A stretch of 64,000 nt of DNA. Source: DASQUK01 sp035697145 (lineage in GTDB: Bacteria; Actinomycetota; Acidimicrobiia; Acidimicrobiales; VFJN01). Every line of letters starts with the position of its first letter. The first letter of the stretch is position 1. The translations under genes were made by a program, and so were the position numbers. The notes under the pieces were generated by a model. It made no database searches, was not told where the DNA came from, and was given only the letters and a program-made list of their open reading frames with translations. Where the stretch lies: assembly GCA_035697145.1 (NCBI GenBank), contig DASSDL010000141.1, positions 47,024 through 111,023 of the forward strand, read 5' to 3'. Below are positions 51,601-59,821 of this stretch, piece after piece.

Positions 51601-52629
51601 TCAGCCGAAGAACACCGACGCCACGTCGTAGAGATCGGGATCGATGAGCTTGAGCTCGGCCGTACCTGCGCTCAACGGCACCCGGACGATGTCGCCGGCG
51701 CGCAGAGCCACCATGGTGTCGAACGCGCCGTCGTGGACGGCGTCGATGGCGGCGATGCCGAAGCGGGTCGCCAGCACCCGGTCGAACGCGGTGGGCGTAC
51801 CACCGCGCTGGATGTGGCCGAGCACGATGGCCCGGGTCTCGTATCCGGTGCGGTCCTCGATGGCGGTTGCCACCTGGTCACCGATGCCGCCGAGCCTGAC
51901 GTGGCCGAAGGCATCGACCTCGGTCGAGGCTGTGGCCATCGTGCCCTCGACGGGCTGGGCGCCCTCGGCCACCACCACGATCGACGCCCAGCGACCCCGC
52001 ACATGCCTGTGGCGTATGACGCGGCACACATCGTCGATGTCGAAGGGACGCTCGGGGACTAGCACCATCGTGGCCCCACCGGCGATGGCGGCCCACAGCG
52101 CGATGTGGCCGGCGTTGCGGCCCATCACCTCGACGACCATGACCCGGTGGTGGGACTCGGCGGTGGTGTGCAGCCGGTCGATGGCGTCGACGCACACCTG
52201 GACGGCGGTGTCGAAGCCGAAGGTCAGCTCCGTGGCCGACAGGTCGTTGTCGATCGTCTTGGGCACGCCCACGACCGCCACCCCCTCGTCGGCGAGGCGG
52301 GCGGCCACCCCGAGCGTGTCCTCCCCGCCGATGGCGACCAGGGCCTCGATGCCGTTCTCGGCCAGCGTCGCCTTCACCCGCTCGGGGCCGTCGTCGAGCT
52401 TGTAGGGGTTGGTCCGGGAGGAGCCGAGGATGGTCCCCCCGCGGGGCAGGGTGCCGCGGAAGGACTCGACCGACAGCTCCATCACCTGGTTCTCGACGGC
52501 CCCCCGCCAGCCGTCGCGCAGGCCCACCATCTCGTCGCCGTAGTGGACTTCGCCCTTGCGCACCACCGCCCGCATCACCGCGTTCAGGCCGGGGCAGTCG
52601 CCGCCCCCCGTGAGCATCGCTACACGCAT
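51601..52629 (-). CDS. pfkA: 6-phosphofructokinase, predicted PPi-dependent type
   Basis: A 342-residue phosphofructokinase. MLTGGGDCPGLNAV starts the family fold, VPKTIDNDLSATELTFGFDT and VEVMGRNAGHIALW are the substrate-binding blocks. In the phosphoryl-donor site residue 104 is Asp (AIGGEDTLG, where ATP-using enzymes have Gly) and residue 124 is Lys (VPKTIDND). This Asp104/Lys124 pair marks pyrophosphate-dependent enzymes such as that of Amycolatopsis methanolica. The enzyme would then be reversible, serving glycolysis and gluconeogenesis. A TAGTGT box lies 7 nt before the ATG. Confidence 0.92.
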   Translation of the reverse strand: MRVAMLTGGGDCPGLNAVMRAVVRKGEVHYGDEMVGLRDGWRGAVENQVMELSVESFRGTLPRGGTILGSSRTNPYKLDDGPERVKATLAENGIEALVAIGGEDTLGVAARLADEGVAVVGVPKTIDNDLSATELTFGFDTAVQVCVDAIDRLHTTAESHHRVMVVEVMGRNAGHIALWAAIAGGATMVLVPERPFDIDDVCRVIRHRHVRGRWASIVVVAEGAQPVEGTMATASTEVDAFGHVRLGGIGDQVATAIEDRTGYETRAIVLGHIQRGGTPTAFDRVLATRFGIAAIDAVHDGAFDTMVALRAGDIVRVPLSAGTAELKLIDPDLYDVASVFFG

Positions 52630-52636
52630 GCCCGTG

Positions 52637-52642
52637 ACACTA
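52637..52642 (-). promoter_or_regulatory. -10 element, probable leaderless promoter of pfkA
   Basis: TAGTGT on the minus strand ends 7 nt before the ATG at 52629. Confidence 0.4.
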
Positions 52643-52685
52643 CCGACGGCCCGCCGACCCCCGGCGCCCGCCGCCGGTGGCCCAC

Positions 52686-52691
52686 TAGCGT
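52686..52691 (+). promoter_or_regulatory. -10 element, probable near-leaderless promoter of glpK
   Basis: TAGCGT ends 9 nt before the ATG at 52701, in the 71-bp gap divergent from pfkA. Confidence 0.35.
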
Positions 52692-52700
52692 GCGGCGCCG

Positions 52701-54197
52701 ATGCCCGTGGTCATCGCCATCGACGCCGGGACGACCGGGGTGCGGAGCTTCGCGGTGCGGGAGGACGGGTCTGCCGTGGGGTACGCGTACCGCGAGTTCC
52801 CCCAGCACTTCCCGCAGCCGGGCTGGGTCGAGCACGATCCCCGCGACATCTGGGACGCGACCACCGCCACGCTGGGCGAGTTGATCGCCGGGCTCGAGGG
52901 CGAGGCGGTGGTCGCGTTCGGGATCACCAACCAGCGGGAGACCGCGGTGGCCTGGGATCGACGCACCGGCGAGCCCTTGCACAACACGCTGGTTTGGCAG
53001 GACCGCCGCACCGCCGGCCGCTGCGACGAGCTGCGCGAGGCGGGGCACCTGGACCGCGTGCGGGCCACCACCGGGTTGGTCCTCGACCCCTACTTCTCGG
53101 CCACCAAATTCGAGTGGCTTCTCACCGAGGGCGGCGTGCCCGCCGGCGACGACGCTCCCGACACTGCGCTCGGCACGGTCGACAGCTGGCTGGTGTGGAA
53201 CCTGACCGGGGGCCCGAACGGCGGCGTGCACGCCACCGAGGCCTCCAACGCCAGTCGCACACTGCTGTTCGACATCGGGAGCCTCACCTGGTCGCCCGAG
53301 CTGGCCGAGCTCTTCGGGGTGCCGGTTGCCTCCCTGGGCGAGGTGCGTCCCTCGTGCGGGCGGTTCGGCGTGACCGCCGGGGCGCTGCCCGTTCCCACCG
53401 GGATCCCCGTGTCCGGGGTACTCGGCGACCAGCAGGCGGCGCTTTTCGGGCAGGCGTGCCTGGCGCCCGGCCTCACCAAGAACACGTACGGCACCGGGAG
53501 CTTCGTGCTCATGAACGTCGGCGAGGCCTGCCCCGACCCGGTGGAGGGCCTGCTCACTACCGTCGCCTGGACCATGGAGGGGCGGCCCGGGGCCACCTAC
53601 GCGCTGGAGGGCGCAATCTTCGTCACCGGCGCCGCCGTCCAGTGGCTGCGCGACGGGCTCGGGCTGATCCGTGACAGCGCCGAGATCGGGCCCCTGGCGG
53701 CGACGTGCGACGACACGGGGGGCGTGGTCGTCGTGCCGGCCTTCACCGGGCTGGGCAGCCCGTGGTGGGACCCCTATGCCCGCGGCACCATCCTCGGCAT
53801 CACCCGGGGAACCACGCCTGCCCACCTCGCCCGCGCCGTGGTGGAGGCGATGGCGTACCAGACCCGCGACGTGGTCGACGCGATGTCTGCGGCGTCGGGC
53901 CACACGATCCCGGAGCTGCGCGCCGACGGCGGTGCGTCGGCGATGGACCTGCTCCTTCAGATCCAGGCCGACCAGCTGCAGGTGCCCGTGGCCCGCCCGA
54001 TCGTGCAGGAGACGACAGCGCTCGGCGCCGCCTACATCGCCGGCTTGGCCGAGGGCGTGTGGTCGTCACCCGACGAGGTGGCGTCCCGCTGGACGCTCGA
54101 GCGCCGCTTCGAGCCCCGCCTCCCGCCGGCCGAGGTCGACGCCAGCTACGCCCGCTGGCGGCGGGCCGTCGACCGGTCGCGAGGGTGGGCGACCTGA
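52701..54197 (+). CDS. glpK: Glycerol kinase
   Basis: A 498-residue FGGY-family kinase making glycerol 3-phosphate. AIDAGTTGVRSFAVREDGS is the phosphate-1 loop, GITNQRETAVAWDR and YFSATKFEWLL are glycerol kinase blocks, and GVLGDQQAALFGQACLAPG and GSFVLMNVG lie in the second ATPase half. ELRADGGASAMDLLLQIQAD is the FGGY C-terminal signature. No glycerol facilitator or dehydrogenase gene is adjacent. It sits head-to-head with pfkA, so glycerol and hexose phosphate use may share control. Confidence 0.95.
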   Translation: MPVVIAIDAGTTGVRSFAVREDGSAVGYAYREFPQHFPQPGWVEHDPRDIWDATTATLGELIAGLEGEAVVAFGITNQRETAVAWDRRTGEPLHNTLVWQDRRTAGRCDELREAGHLDRVRATTGLVLDPYFSATKFEWLLTEGGVPAGDDAPDTALGTVDSWLVWNLTGGPNGGVHATEASNASRTLLFDIGSLTWSPELAELFGVPVASLGEVRPSCGRFGVTAGALPVPTGIPVSGVLGDQQAALFGQACLAPGLTKNTYGTGSFVLMNVGEACPDPVEGLLTTVAWTMEGRPGATYALEGAIFVTGAAVQWLRDGLGLIRDSAEIGPLAATCDDTGGVVVVPAFTGLGSPWWDPYARGTILGITRGTTPAHLARAVVEAMAYQTRDVVDAMSAASGHTIPELRADGGASAMDLLLQIQADQLQVPVARPIVQETTALGAAYIAGLAEGVWSSPDEVASRWTLERRFEPRLPPAEVDASYARWRRAVDRSRGWAT

Positions 54198-54256
54198 CGC
54201 GGGGGTCGGGGCGGCGGCGGCGTGCGCGGCGGGAGCCCGACTGCCGGTTCGACCGG

Positions 54257-55711
54257 TCACCGGTGCCGGCGGCCATCCCAGACACTCGGTGGCGAAGTCG
54301 CAGCCAATGGAGCGGGAGCGACCGGCGATGCCGTCGGACTCCAGCGGTCGCACGCCGAGTCGGCCGATTGGTTCGCCGGATGCTGTGGATCACCGGGCCC
54401 GACCATCGGTCTCTTGCCGGTACCGGGGATCAGTGCCCAGCCGTGATGCGTCTTCAGTCGGTGGTGGTGACTACAGAGGTGGTCAAGGTTGGCCAGCTCA
54501 GTGACCTGGTGGTCGGCCCAGGAGACGCGATGGTCGGCCTGGACGCTGATCGTGCTTGAACAGCCTCGGACGTCACAGCCGGGCGAGCTCCACAACAGGG
54601 CGATGCGTTGCGCCACGGTAGGCCCACGGCCCAAGTGCGTGACATTGGCGACGTCGACGCCGTTGGTGATGACGAGCTTGAGGACGGACTCGCCGAGCAG
54701 CGCGCGGGCGGTAGCCACCGGAACTGGACCGAGGCCCGTGATCTCGCAAAGCTCGGCGCCCTCGACCCGGCCCCGCACCAACGCCTCGAGGTCGACACGC
54801 AGCAAAGCGAGGTGCGTCGCGGCGCCCGATGCCGAAGTCACTGTTGCGGCTGCTGGCGACTCGTTGACTGGCATTCCGCCTGCGGACGCGGTCGCCGACT
54901 CGGTGGAGGTGGCAATTCCGTCGCGGGCTCGTGGCGGGCCGTCGATGGGCATGGGCCTCCACGCCGGGCTCGCTGTGGCGCCTGGCTGCGTGCCGATGGG
55001 GCGGCACGCCAGCTCCATGAGGGCATCGAACGCATAGGCCTCGCGGGACTCGCGACGTCCCTCGTGCCGCGCCGCGTTGAACAGCTCGTCGATGATCGGG
55101 TTCAGCACCGAGTTGAGCCGAGACCCGGCATCAGGGGTGCCCCGCGCCGACAAGTTCCATGCTCCCTCGGAGTCGGTCCATCGGCGTAGCCGCCGCTCGC
55201 GGCGTAGCCGCCGGCTGGTGGCATCTGGGTCGGGATCGGCCGCGGCCTTGGTGCGGGCGCAGCGTTCGCGCAGCTCACCGAGGCTCGAGCCCGCGGCAGC
55301 GTGCAGCAACGACTGCTCGGCGTCGGGCTTGGCTGCGGCCGCGTCGACGATGTGGTCGGCTTGAGTCCGCGACAGCTCGCCACGCCGCATGGCGGAACGT
55401 GTGTGCGGCAACATGCGGACCCTCTTGGAGGTCTCCAACGAGTTGCGGGCCGCACCCAACGATGAGCCGGACTTACGGGCCAGATACTCCGGAGCGCTTC
55501 GGTCGCCTGCACGTTGCCACACGTCCGACTCGTCGACTCGGGCGGCTAGCAGGGTCTTCGCCGAAGCGGCCAGCCGCTCGATCCCATCGAAGGCCTGCCA
55601 CATGGCCGGGGCCTCTGACAACGGCACGGCGTCGGGTTCGAGCTGGCCCACCAGATCACGCATCCCGGCAAGCCGTTCACGCACAGCCCCAACGCTCACT
55701 GACTCGAACAT
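54257..55711 (-). CDS. DUF222 and HNH nuclease domain protein (13E12-type)
   Basis: A 484-residue protein with an N-terminal DUF222 helical domain (blocks WQRAGDRSAPEYLARKSGSS and GELSRTQADHIVDAAA) and a C-terminal HNH domain: CDVRGCSSTISVQADHRVSW, then NLDHLCSHHHRLKTHHGW. Actinobacterial genomes carry many copies of such genes; they may be selfish or act in repeat-mediated processes, and the target is unknown. An exact TATACT box 7 nt before the ATG at 55711 favours that start over ATG 55729. The upstream region is noticeably AT-richer than neighbours, hinting at acquired DNA. Confidence 0.88.
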   Translation of the reverse strand: MFESVSVGAVRERLAGMRDLVGQLEPDAVPLSEAPAMWQAFDGIERLAASAKTLLAARVDESDVWQRAGDRSAPEYLARKSGSSLGAARNSLETSKRVRMLPHTRSAMRRGELSRTQADHIVDAAAAKPDAEQSLLHAAAGSSLGELRERCARTKAAADPDPDATSRRLRRERRLRRWTDSEGAWNLSARGTPDAGSRLNSVLNPIIDELFNAARHEGRRESREAYAFDALMELACRPIGTQPGATASPAWRPMPIDGPPRARDGIATSTESATASAGGMPVNESPAAATVTSASGAATHLALLRVDLEALVRGRVEGAELCEITGLGPVPVATARALLGESVLKLVITNGVDVANVTHLGRGPTVAQRIALLWSSPGCDVRGCSSTISVQADHRVSWADHQVTELANLDHLCSHHHRLKTHHGWALIPGTGKRPMVGPGDPQHPANQSADSACDRWSPTASPVAPAPLAATSPPSVWDGRRHR

Positions 55712-55718
55712 GTGTACG

Positions 55719-55748
55719 AGTATATGCACGCTAGTTGGTGTTCAACAA
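55719..55748 (-). promoter_or_regulatory. Promoter of the DUF222-HNH gene
   Basis: TTGTTG (55748-55743) and TATACT (55724-55719) are spaced by 18 bp on the minus strand. TATACT ends 7 nt before the ATG at 55711, predicting a leaderless mRNA. This is the closest match to the sigma-70 consensus in the window. Confidence 0.6.
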
Positions 55749-55827
55749 GCATTTTAACGTACTTTCATGGACTTCAATCGATGTTAGATCAGGCTCAGAG
55801 ATCACAGACCCCGGATCGCTGCGGGCA

Positions 55828-56565
55828 CTACTTGTGGGCGACGACGATCATGCGCCGCGCGGCCGCGGTCAACGGGGTTCCGTCCCCGGCGTAGCCCTCG
55901 ATCGTCCGGAAGCCGGCGTCGTGGAGCCAGTCGCGCAGCTCGGTGAAGCTGAACAGCCGGGTGAAGAAGGCGGAGTGGCGGACTCGCCCGTTGCGGATGA
56001 TCGTTCGCCGGGCGTTGGCACGGCCGGTCAACGGGTCGAACTCGCGCTGGTCAACGAGAATCCCGTCGTCGACCTCGGTCACGGTGGCGGGCACCCAGTG
56101 CGCCAGGAGCCCGTCCTTGTGGATCAGCTCGACCAGGAGGCGGCCGCTCGGCCGCAACGCCTGGTGCACCTGCGCGAGCACGGTGCGGTTCTGGGCGTCG
56201 TCGAAGTACCCGTAGGCGGTGAACCAGCTCACCACCGCGTCGAACCGGTCGGTCCAGGGAATGGAGCGCATGTCGCCCTGGACGTAGTGGACGGTCACGC
56301 CGCGCCGGCGGGCGTCTGCGCGACCGAGATCGAGGAACAGCGGAGTTGCGTCCAGCCCGGTCACCCGCGCCCCCATGCCGGCCAGCCTGTTGGCGATCCG
56401 GCCGTGGCCGCAGGCCAGGTCCAAGACATCTGCGCCATCAGCGAGGCCAAGAAGGTTCCACACCGTCGACGCTTCCTCGTCGGTCGTGTCATCGGCGAGG
56501 CGCACGGCGTAGAAGTGCAGGTAGTCCTCGTCGAACAGCTCGTCGATCGGCCACTCCTCGTCCAT
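55828..56565 (-). CDS. Class I SAM-dependent methyltransferase
   Basis: A 245-residue Rossmann-fold methyltransferase. ADVLDLACGHGRIANRLA is the SAM-binding motif I, VTGLDATPLFLDLGRAD motif with the ribose-binding acid, VHYVQGDMRSIPW the adenine contact, and FDAVVSWFTAYGYF motif II region. The rest resembles small-molecule methyltransferases of the YcgJ/UbiE-like group. The acceptor is unknown. A TACCAT box (56577-56572) lies 6 nt before the ATG, so it has its own leaderless-type promoter. Confidence 0.88.
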   Translation of the reverse strand: MDEEWPIDELFDEDYLHFYAVRLADDTTDEEASTVWNLLGLADGADVLDLACGHGRIANRLAGMGARVTGLDATPLFLDLGRADARRRGVTVHYVQGDMRSIPWTDRFDAVVSWFTAYGYFDDAQNRTVLAQVHQALRPSGRLLVELIHKDGLLAHWVPATVTEVDDGILVDQREFDPLTGRANARRTIIRNGRVRHSAFFTRLFSFTELRDWLHDAGFRTIEGYAGDGTPLTAAARRMIVVAHK

Positions 56566-56571
56566 GGATCG

Positions 56572-56577
56572 ATGGTA
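56572..56577 (-). promoter_or_regulatory. -10 element, probable leaderless promoter
   Basis: TACCAT on the minus strand ends 6 nt before the ATG at 56565 of the methyltransferase gene. Confidence 0.4.
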
Positions 56578-56607
56578 AAGGCGCTGGCGGCCCCGCCCGG
56601 CCCGCCC

Positions 56608-57336
56608 TCAGCCCGTGGGGCCGAAGCGCTCCACTCGGATCCGCTCCACCGGGACGCCCAGGTCGACGAGGAGCCGGCTGGCGGCGTCGGCGAACCCGGC
56701 GGAGCCACAGACGTAGGCGGTGGCGTCCGGCAGGATCGCCGGCTCGAGGTCGGGACGCCCGATCCGGCCCGCGGGGCGCTCGGCGTCGAGCGGCGCGCGG
56801 CGGGAGTACACCACCCTCGCCTCCGGCCCCGGCAGTTCGTGGGCGTAATAGAGGTCGTTCGGGCTCCGCACCGACACGACCAACCGGACAAGTCCCGCCT
56901 GGCCGGTCCGCCGAGCGAGCCGCAACATGGCCATGAGCGGCACCACCCCCGAGCCGCCGCCGACGAGCAGGGCCCGGGTGTCGCCCCGCCACACGAACCA
57001 CCCGCCGATCGGCCCCCGGACCTCGATCTCGTCCCCGACCACCACCACGTCGTGCAGGAACGTCGACACCTCGCCGCCCACCAGGCGCTCCACCGTGACC
57101 TCGATCTCGGCCGACCCGTCGGGCGCGGACGCCACCGAGTACGAGCGGGACGCCGTATAGCCATTGGGCGCGGTCAGGCGAATGATGTAGTGCTGGCCGG
57201 CCAGGTGATCCGCAGGGCGAGCCAGGGCGAGCCGGAAGGTCTTGGCGCGCGCGGTCTCGTCCCGGATGGCCACCACCGTCGCCGTCTGCCACGGGTCATG
57301 CCGGGTGCCGGCACCGGCCGCCTCGGGCGGTGCCAC
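56608..57336 (-). CDS. FAD/NAD(P)H oxidoreductase of the ferredoxin reductase family
   Basis: A 242-residue flavoprotein. The FAD domain has HLAGQHYIIRLTAP and ASRSYSVASAPDG (RxYS flavin motif), and the NAD(P) domain has ALLVGGGSGVVPLMAML and ATAYVCGSAGFADAA. No iron-sulfur domain is present. The start is GTG at 57336, whose first base overlaps the upstream stop (TAGTG). Its fusion-like position after a molybdenum oxidoreductase gene suggests that it passes NAD(P)H electrons to that enzyme. Confidence 0.9.
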   Translation of the reverse strand: MAPPEAAGAGTRHDPWQTATVVAIRDETARAKTFRLALARPADHLAGQHYIIRLTAPNGYTASRSYSVASAPDGSAEIEVTVERLVGGEVSTFLHDVVVVGDEIEVRGPIGGWFVWRGDTRALLVGGGSGVVPLMAMLRLARRTGQAGLVRLVVSVRSPNDLYYAHELPGPEARVVYSRRAPLDAERPAGRIGRPDLEPAILPDATAYVCGSAGFADAASRLLVDLGVPVERIRVERFGPTG

Positions 57337-57947
57337 TAGTCCCCCTGGTAGCGCTGCTCGAGCCAGGGGTCGCCGCGGTCGTGGTAGCCGTTGCGCTCCC
57401 AGAAGCCCGGTTCGTCGTGGTCGAGCACGTGCAGCCCGGCCACCCACTTGGCGCTCTTCCAGAAGTACAGGTGGGGCACCAGCAAGCGGGCCGGCCCGCC
57501 GTGCTCCACCGGCAGCGGGCTGCCGTCCACCTCCCAGGCGACCCAGGCCCGCCCGCCCGTGACGTCGGCGAGGGGCAGGTTGGTCGTGTAACCGGTGTGG
57601 CTGAAGGCAAGGACGTGGGTGGCGGCGGGCAAGGGGCCGGCCGCCAGCAGCAGGGTGTCGACCGCCACTCCCTCGAAGGAGATGCCCAGCTTCGACCAGG
57701 TCGTCACGCAGTGGATGTCGCCGTTGTAGGTCGAGGGCGGCAGCGCCCGGATCTCGTCCCAGCTCCACGTGGTGGGCTGTTCGACGAGGCCCTCGACCGA
57801 GAACGTCCACGATGCCGTATCGAGCTGAGGGGTGACCTCGGCCGTGAGCACCGGCCAATCGTCCCCGACGTCGTACTGACCGGGCGGCAGCCGCCCCTCC
57901 TCCGCCGGCCGCCTTCGACCGAAGAAACCTCTCGTCACCTTCGCCAT
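57336..57947 (-). CDS. Sulfite oxidase-like molybdopterin-dependent oxidoreductase
   Basis: A 203-residue protein of the sulfite oxidase/YedY (MsrP) molybdopterin fold. The Mo-ligating cysteine lies in YNGDIHCVTTWSKLGISFEGV; HGGPARLLVPHLYFWKSAKWV is the conserved cofactor segment, and WEVDGSPLPVEHGGPARL precedes it. Unlike MsrP it has no twin-arginine signal, so it is probably cytoplasmic. The substrate is unknown. It overlaps the reductase gene by one base. ATG 57947 is preferred; TTG at 57968 would add seven residues. Confidence 0.88.
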   Translation of the reverse strand: MAKVTRGFFGRRRPAEEGRLPPGQYDVGDDWPVLTAEVTPQLDTASWTFSVEGLVEQPTTWSWDEIRALPPSTYNGDIHCVTTWSKLGISFEGVAVDTLLLAAGPLPAATHVLAFSHTGYTTNLPLADVTGGRAWVAWEVDGSPLPVEHGGPARLLVPHLYFWKSAKWVAGLHVLDHDEPGFWERNGYHDRGDPWLEQRYQGD

Positions 57948-57973
57948 GTGGGTCCAGTTTGCACCCAAGGAGC

Positions 57974-58003
57974 CTGAGGGGGGAGGTCTCCCTCCCCCCT
58001 CAG
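57974..58003. terminator. 13-bp GC-rich stem-loop between the ACT-domain and Mo-oxidoreductase genes
   Basis: CTGAGGGGGGAGG (57974-57986) pairs perfectly with CCTCCCCCCTCAG (57991-58003) around a 4-nt loop. It lies after the stop of the ACT-domain gene (58060) and before the start of the next gene, but no T run follows on the minus strand. Confidence 0.55.
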
Positions 58004-58059
58004 ATCGGTCACCGGGTCACGAGGGCGGAGGGGGCACCCGCGGAACCGGTCCCCGACGA

Positions 58060-58824
58060 TCAGCGGCTCGGGTGGCGCGTCCGGCTGCGGGCGCGGCGCA
58101 GCTCGCGCAACCGGGTGTCGACGACCCGGGCGAGTGCCGCCACCTGACGGCGCTCCCGGGCCCGGTAGGGCATGCCCTCCCGGCCGAGCACCAGGGCGAG
58201 CCTCGAGCACGGCAGTGGCGCCCAGACGATGTCACCGGCCCGGGATCCAGGGCTCCGAACCCCGCCGGCAACCTCTGCGGCGCGGCTTCCGGCGAGGAAC
58301 GCCTCGAGCCAGGCGCCGCTCGGCGCGTCGTCACTCGCGACCAGGGTTCCCTCGCCCTGGCCCTCCAGGTCGGTGACGGCCACCCAGGCGGCCCCGACCA
58401 CGCGACCGGCGTGGCCGACGACGGCCTCGAGCAGCTCGTCGACGTCGTCGGCGCCCACCAGCTGGGCGGCCGCCTCCAGGGCGTCGAGCCGGGGGTCGTG
58501 GCGGGCATCGGCCACGGCGCGCACCTCTTCGACGGCGACACCATCGACCTGGCGCACCTCGGCGACCAGCAGGTCGACCAGGGCGGCGGCCGGTAGCTCG
58601 ACCACGAGCTCGTCGACCGCCTGCCGGTTGTCACGCTCGAGGATGTCGATTCCCACGACGTCACCCCGCACCGCACCGATGCGGCTGGCGACCTGCCCCA
58701 GGGCGCCGGGCCGGTCGGGCAGCCACAAGCGGATGACGAACGTCGGCCGTGGATCCCGCCCTTGGCCTTCGGCCGGGCCGCTGGGGCCGGGCTCGGTCTC
58801 CTGCGCTGCGGGTCGCTCGCTCAC
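58060..58824 (-). CDS. ACT-domain protein with GAF-like C-terminal region
   Basis: A 254-residue protein. After a Pro/Gly-rich head, residues 28-110 match an ACT fold: FVIRLWLPDRPGALGQVASRIGAVRGDVVGID. The second half (about 110-230) has the alternating strands and helices of a small GAF-like sensor domain, for example VGAAWVAVTDLEGQGEGTLVA. Such ACT regulators bind amino acids or other small ligands; no enzyme domain is fused. The GTG start at 58824 lies 6 nt after a TAGGCT -10 box, indicating leaderless expression. Confidence 0.75.
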   Translation of the reverse strand: MSERPAAQETEPGPSGPAEGQGRDPRPTFVIRLWLPDRPGALGQVASRIGAVRGDVVGIDILERDNRQAVDELVVELPAAALVDLLVAEVRQVDGVAVEEVRAVADARHDPRLDALEAAAQLVGADDVDELLEAVVGHAGRVVGAAWVAVTDLEGQGEGTLVASDDAPSGAWLEAFLAGSRAAEVAGGVRSPGSRAGDIVWAPLPCSRLALVLGREGMPYRARERRQVAALARVVDTRLRELRRARSRTRHPSR

Positions 58825-58830
58825 AGCCGC

Positions 58831-58836
58831 AGCCTA
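58831..58836 (-). promoter_or_regulatory. -10 element, probable leaderless promoter of the ACT-domain gene
   Basis: TAGGCT on the minus strand ends 6 nt before the GTG at 58824. Confidence 0.45.
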
Positions 58837-58883
58837 CGGAGCCCCCGTGAACCGACTGTTTCAGGCACGCGACGGGAGGATTA

Positions 58884-58981
58884 GAGGCGCAGCGGATAGG
58901 GCGCTCCGCAGGCACCCCGCGTGGGAATTTGTTGCCGGGTCGCAGCTCAACAGCTAGGCCTCCCAGCAGCGCTGACCACCG
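58884..58981 (+). repeat. Dispersed repeat family 1, full copy B
   Basis: 98 bp matching 36351-36448 at 93 positions. It is followed by CGTGCCCGTCCGGGCACG, a perfect inverted repeat (about 58995-59012), and TTCTTAGG. It fills the divergent gap between the ACT-domain gene and the TetR gene. Confidence 0.8.
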
Positions 58982-59076
58982 AGAGCCAGGATGACGTGCC
59001 CGTCCGGGCACGTTCTTAGGAGTCAGGACCACTCGGGGTGACCTTTCGCCCGGCCGACGGACTCGGCTCGGCGTTG

Positions 59077-59092
59077 CTGACCGCGGGGTCAG
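59077..59092. promoter_or_regulatory. Candidate TetR operator
   Basis: CTGACC-GCGG-GGTCAG is a 16-bp inverted repeat with perfect 6-bp arms just upstream of a TACGGT -10 candidate (59102-59107) of the tetR gene. TetR proteins commonly repress their own genes from such sites; assignment is inferred. Confidence 0.4.
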
Positions 59093-59118
59093 GCCGTCCA
59101 GTACGGTTGGCCGCCGAC

Positions 59119-59748
59119 ATGGCCAAGCAGCTCACGCCCCGAGGCCAGCAGCGTCGCGATCAGCTGATCGACTATGCCACCGCCCGGTTCGCCGAGCGCG
59201 GCTACCACGACACGTCGGTCGCCGACCTCGTCTCGGGACTCGGCGTCGGCAAGGGTGTCTTCTACTGGTACTTCGAATCCAAGGAACAGCTCTTCGTCGA
59301 GATCCTGCGTGAGGCCCAGCTCGACCTGCGCCGGGCCCAGCGAACCGCCATCGGCGAGGAACGTGATCCGGTGCGCCGCATCGAGCTCGGCATCCGCTCC
59401 TCATTGGCATGGATCGACCGGCACCCCCGGCACAACGAGCTGATCCGGGTGGCCGCCGGTGACGACCGGTTCCGACACCACGTGCGGCGGGGCGAGGAGA
59501 TCGCCTTGGACGATCTGTCCAAGCACGTCAAGGACGCCATCGTCGACCGGGGCCTGCACGATGCCGACCCGGAGATGGTGGCGCACGCGATCCTCGGCGT
59601 GGTCGGCCGGCTGGCCGGGACCTTCCTGCCGGGTCGTGGGGCCCCGGCCCGAGCGGCCGTGGGAGGGGAAGACGCCGTCGACGCCGTAGCCGACGCCGCC
59701 GTGGCCTTCTGCCTGGGAGGTCTGCTGGCCGAGCAGAGCCACCGATGA
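59119..59748 (+). CDS. TetR family transcriptional regulator
   Basis: A 209-residue repressor-type regulator. The N-terminal helix-turn-helix is RRDQLIDYATARFAERGYHD, then DLVSGLGVGKGVFYWYFESK. The ligand-binding half (about 70-200) is helical and divergent. The frame is open to 59038, but ATG at 59119 lies right before the DNA-binding domain. The ligand and targets are unknown; the divergent ACT gene and the downstream coiled-coil protein are the nearest candidates. Confidence 0.9.
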   Translation: MAKQLTPRGQQRRDQLIDYATARFAERGYHDTSVADLVSGLGVGKGVFYWYFESKEQLFVEILREAQLDLRRAQRTAIGEERDPVRRIELGIRSSLAWIDRHPRHNELIRVAAGDDRFRHHVRRGEEIALDDLSKHVKDAIVDRGLHDADPEMVAHAILGVVGRLAGTFLPGRGAPARAAVGGEDAVDAVADAAVAFCLGGLLAEQSHR

Positions 59749-59820
59749 GCGAGCGCAGCGAGCGAACCAACGACACAGTGCATTGCTCGCCGTGGTGCAT
59801 TGCTCGCCGCGGAGCGGCGA
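59746..59820 (+). repeat. Dispersed repeat family 2, copy 4, with 17-bp tandem duplication
   Basis: The element starts at the tetR stop codon, TGAGCGAGCGCAGCGAGCG, continues AACCAACGACACA, and contains two adjacent 17-bp units (59778-59794 and 59795-59811, both starting GTGCATTGCTCGCCG), then the hairpin CGCCGCGGAGCGGCG. This matches the stop-proximal and hairpin parts of the other copies. Confidence 0.55.
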
Positions 59821-59821
59821 C

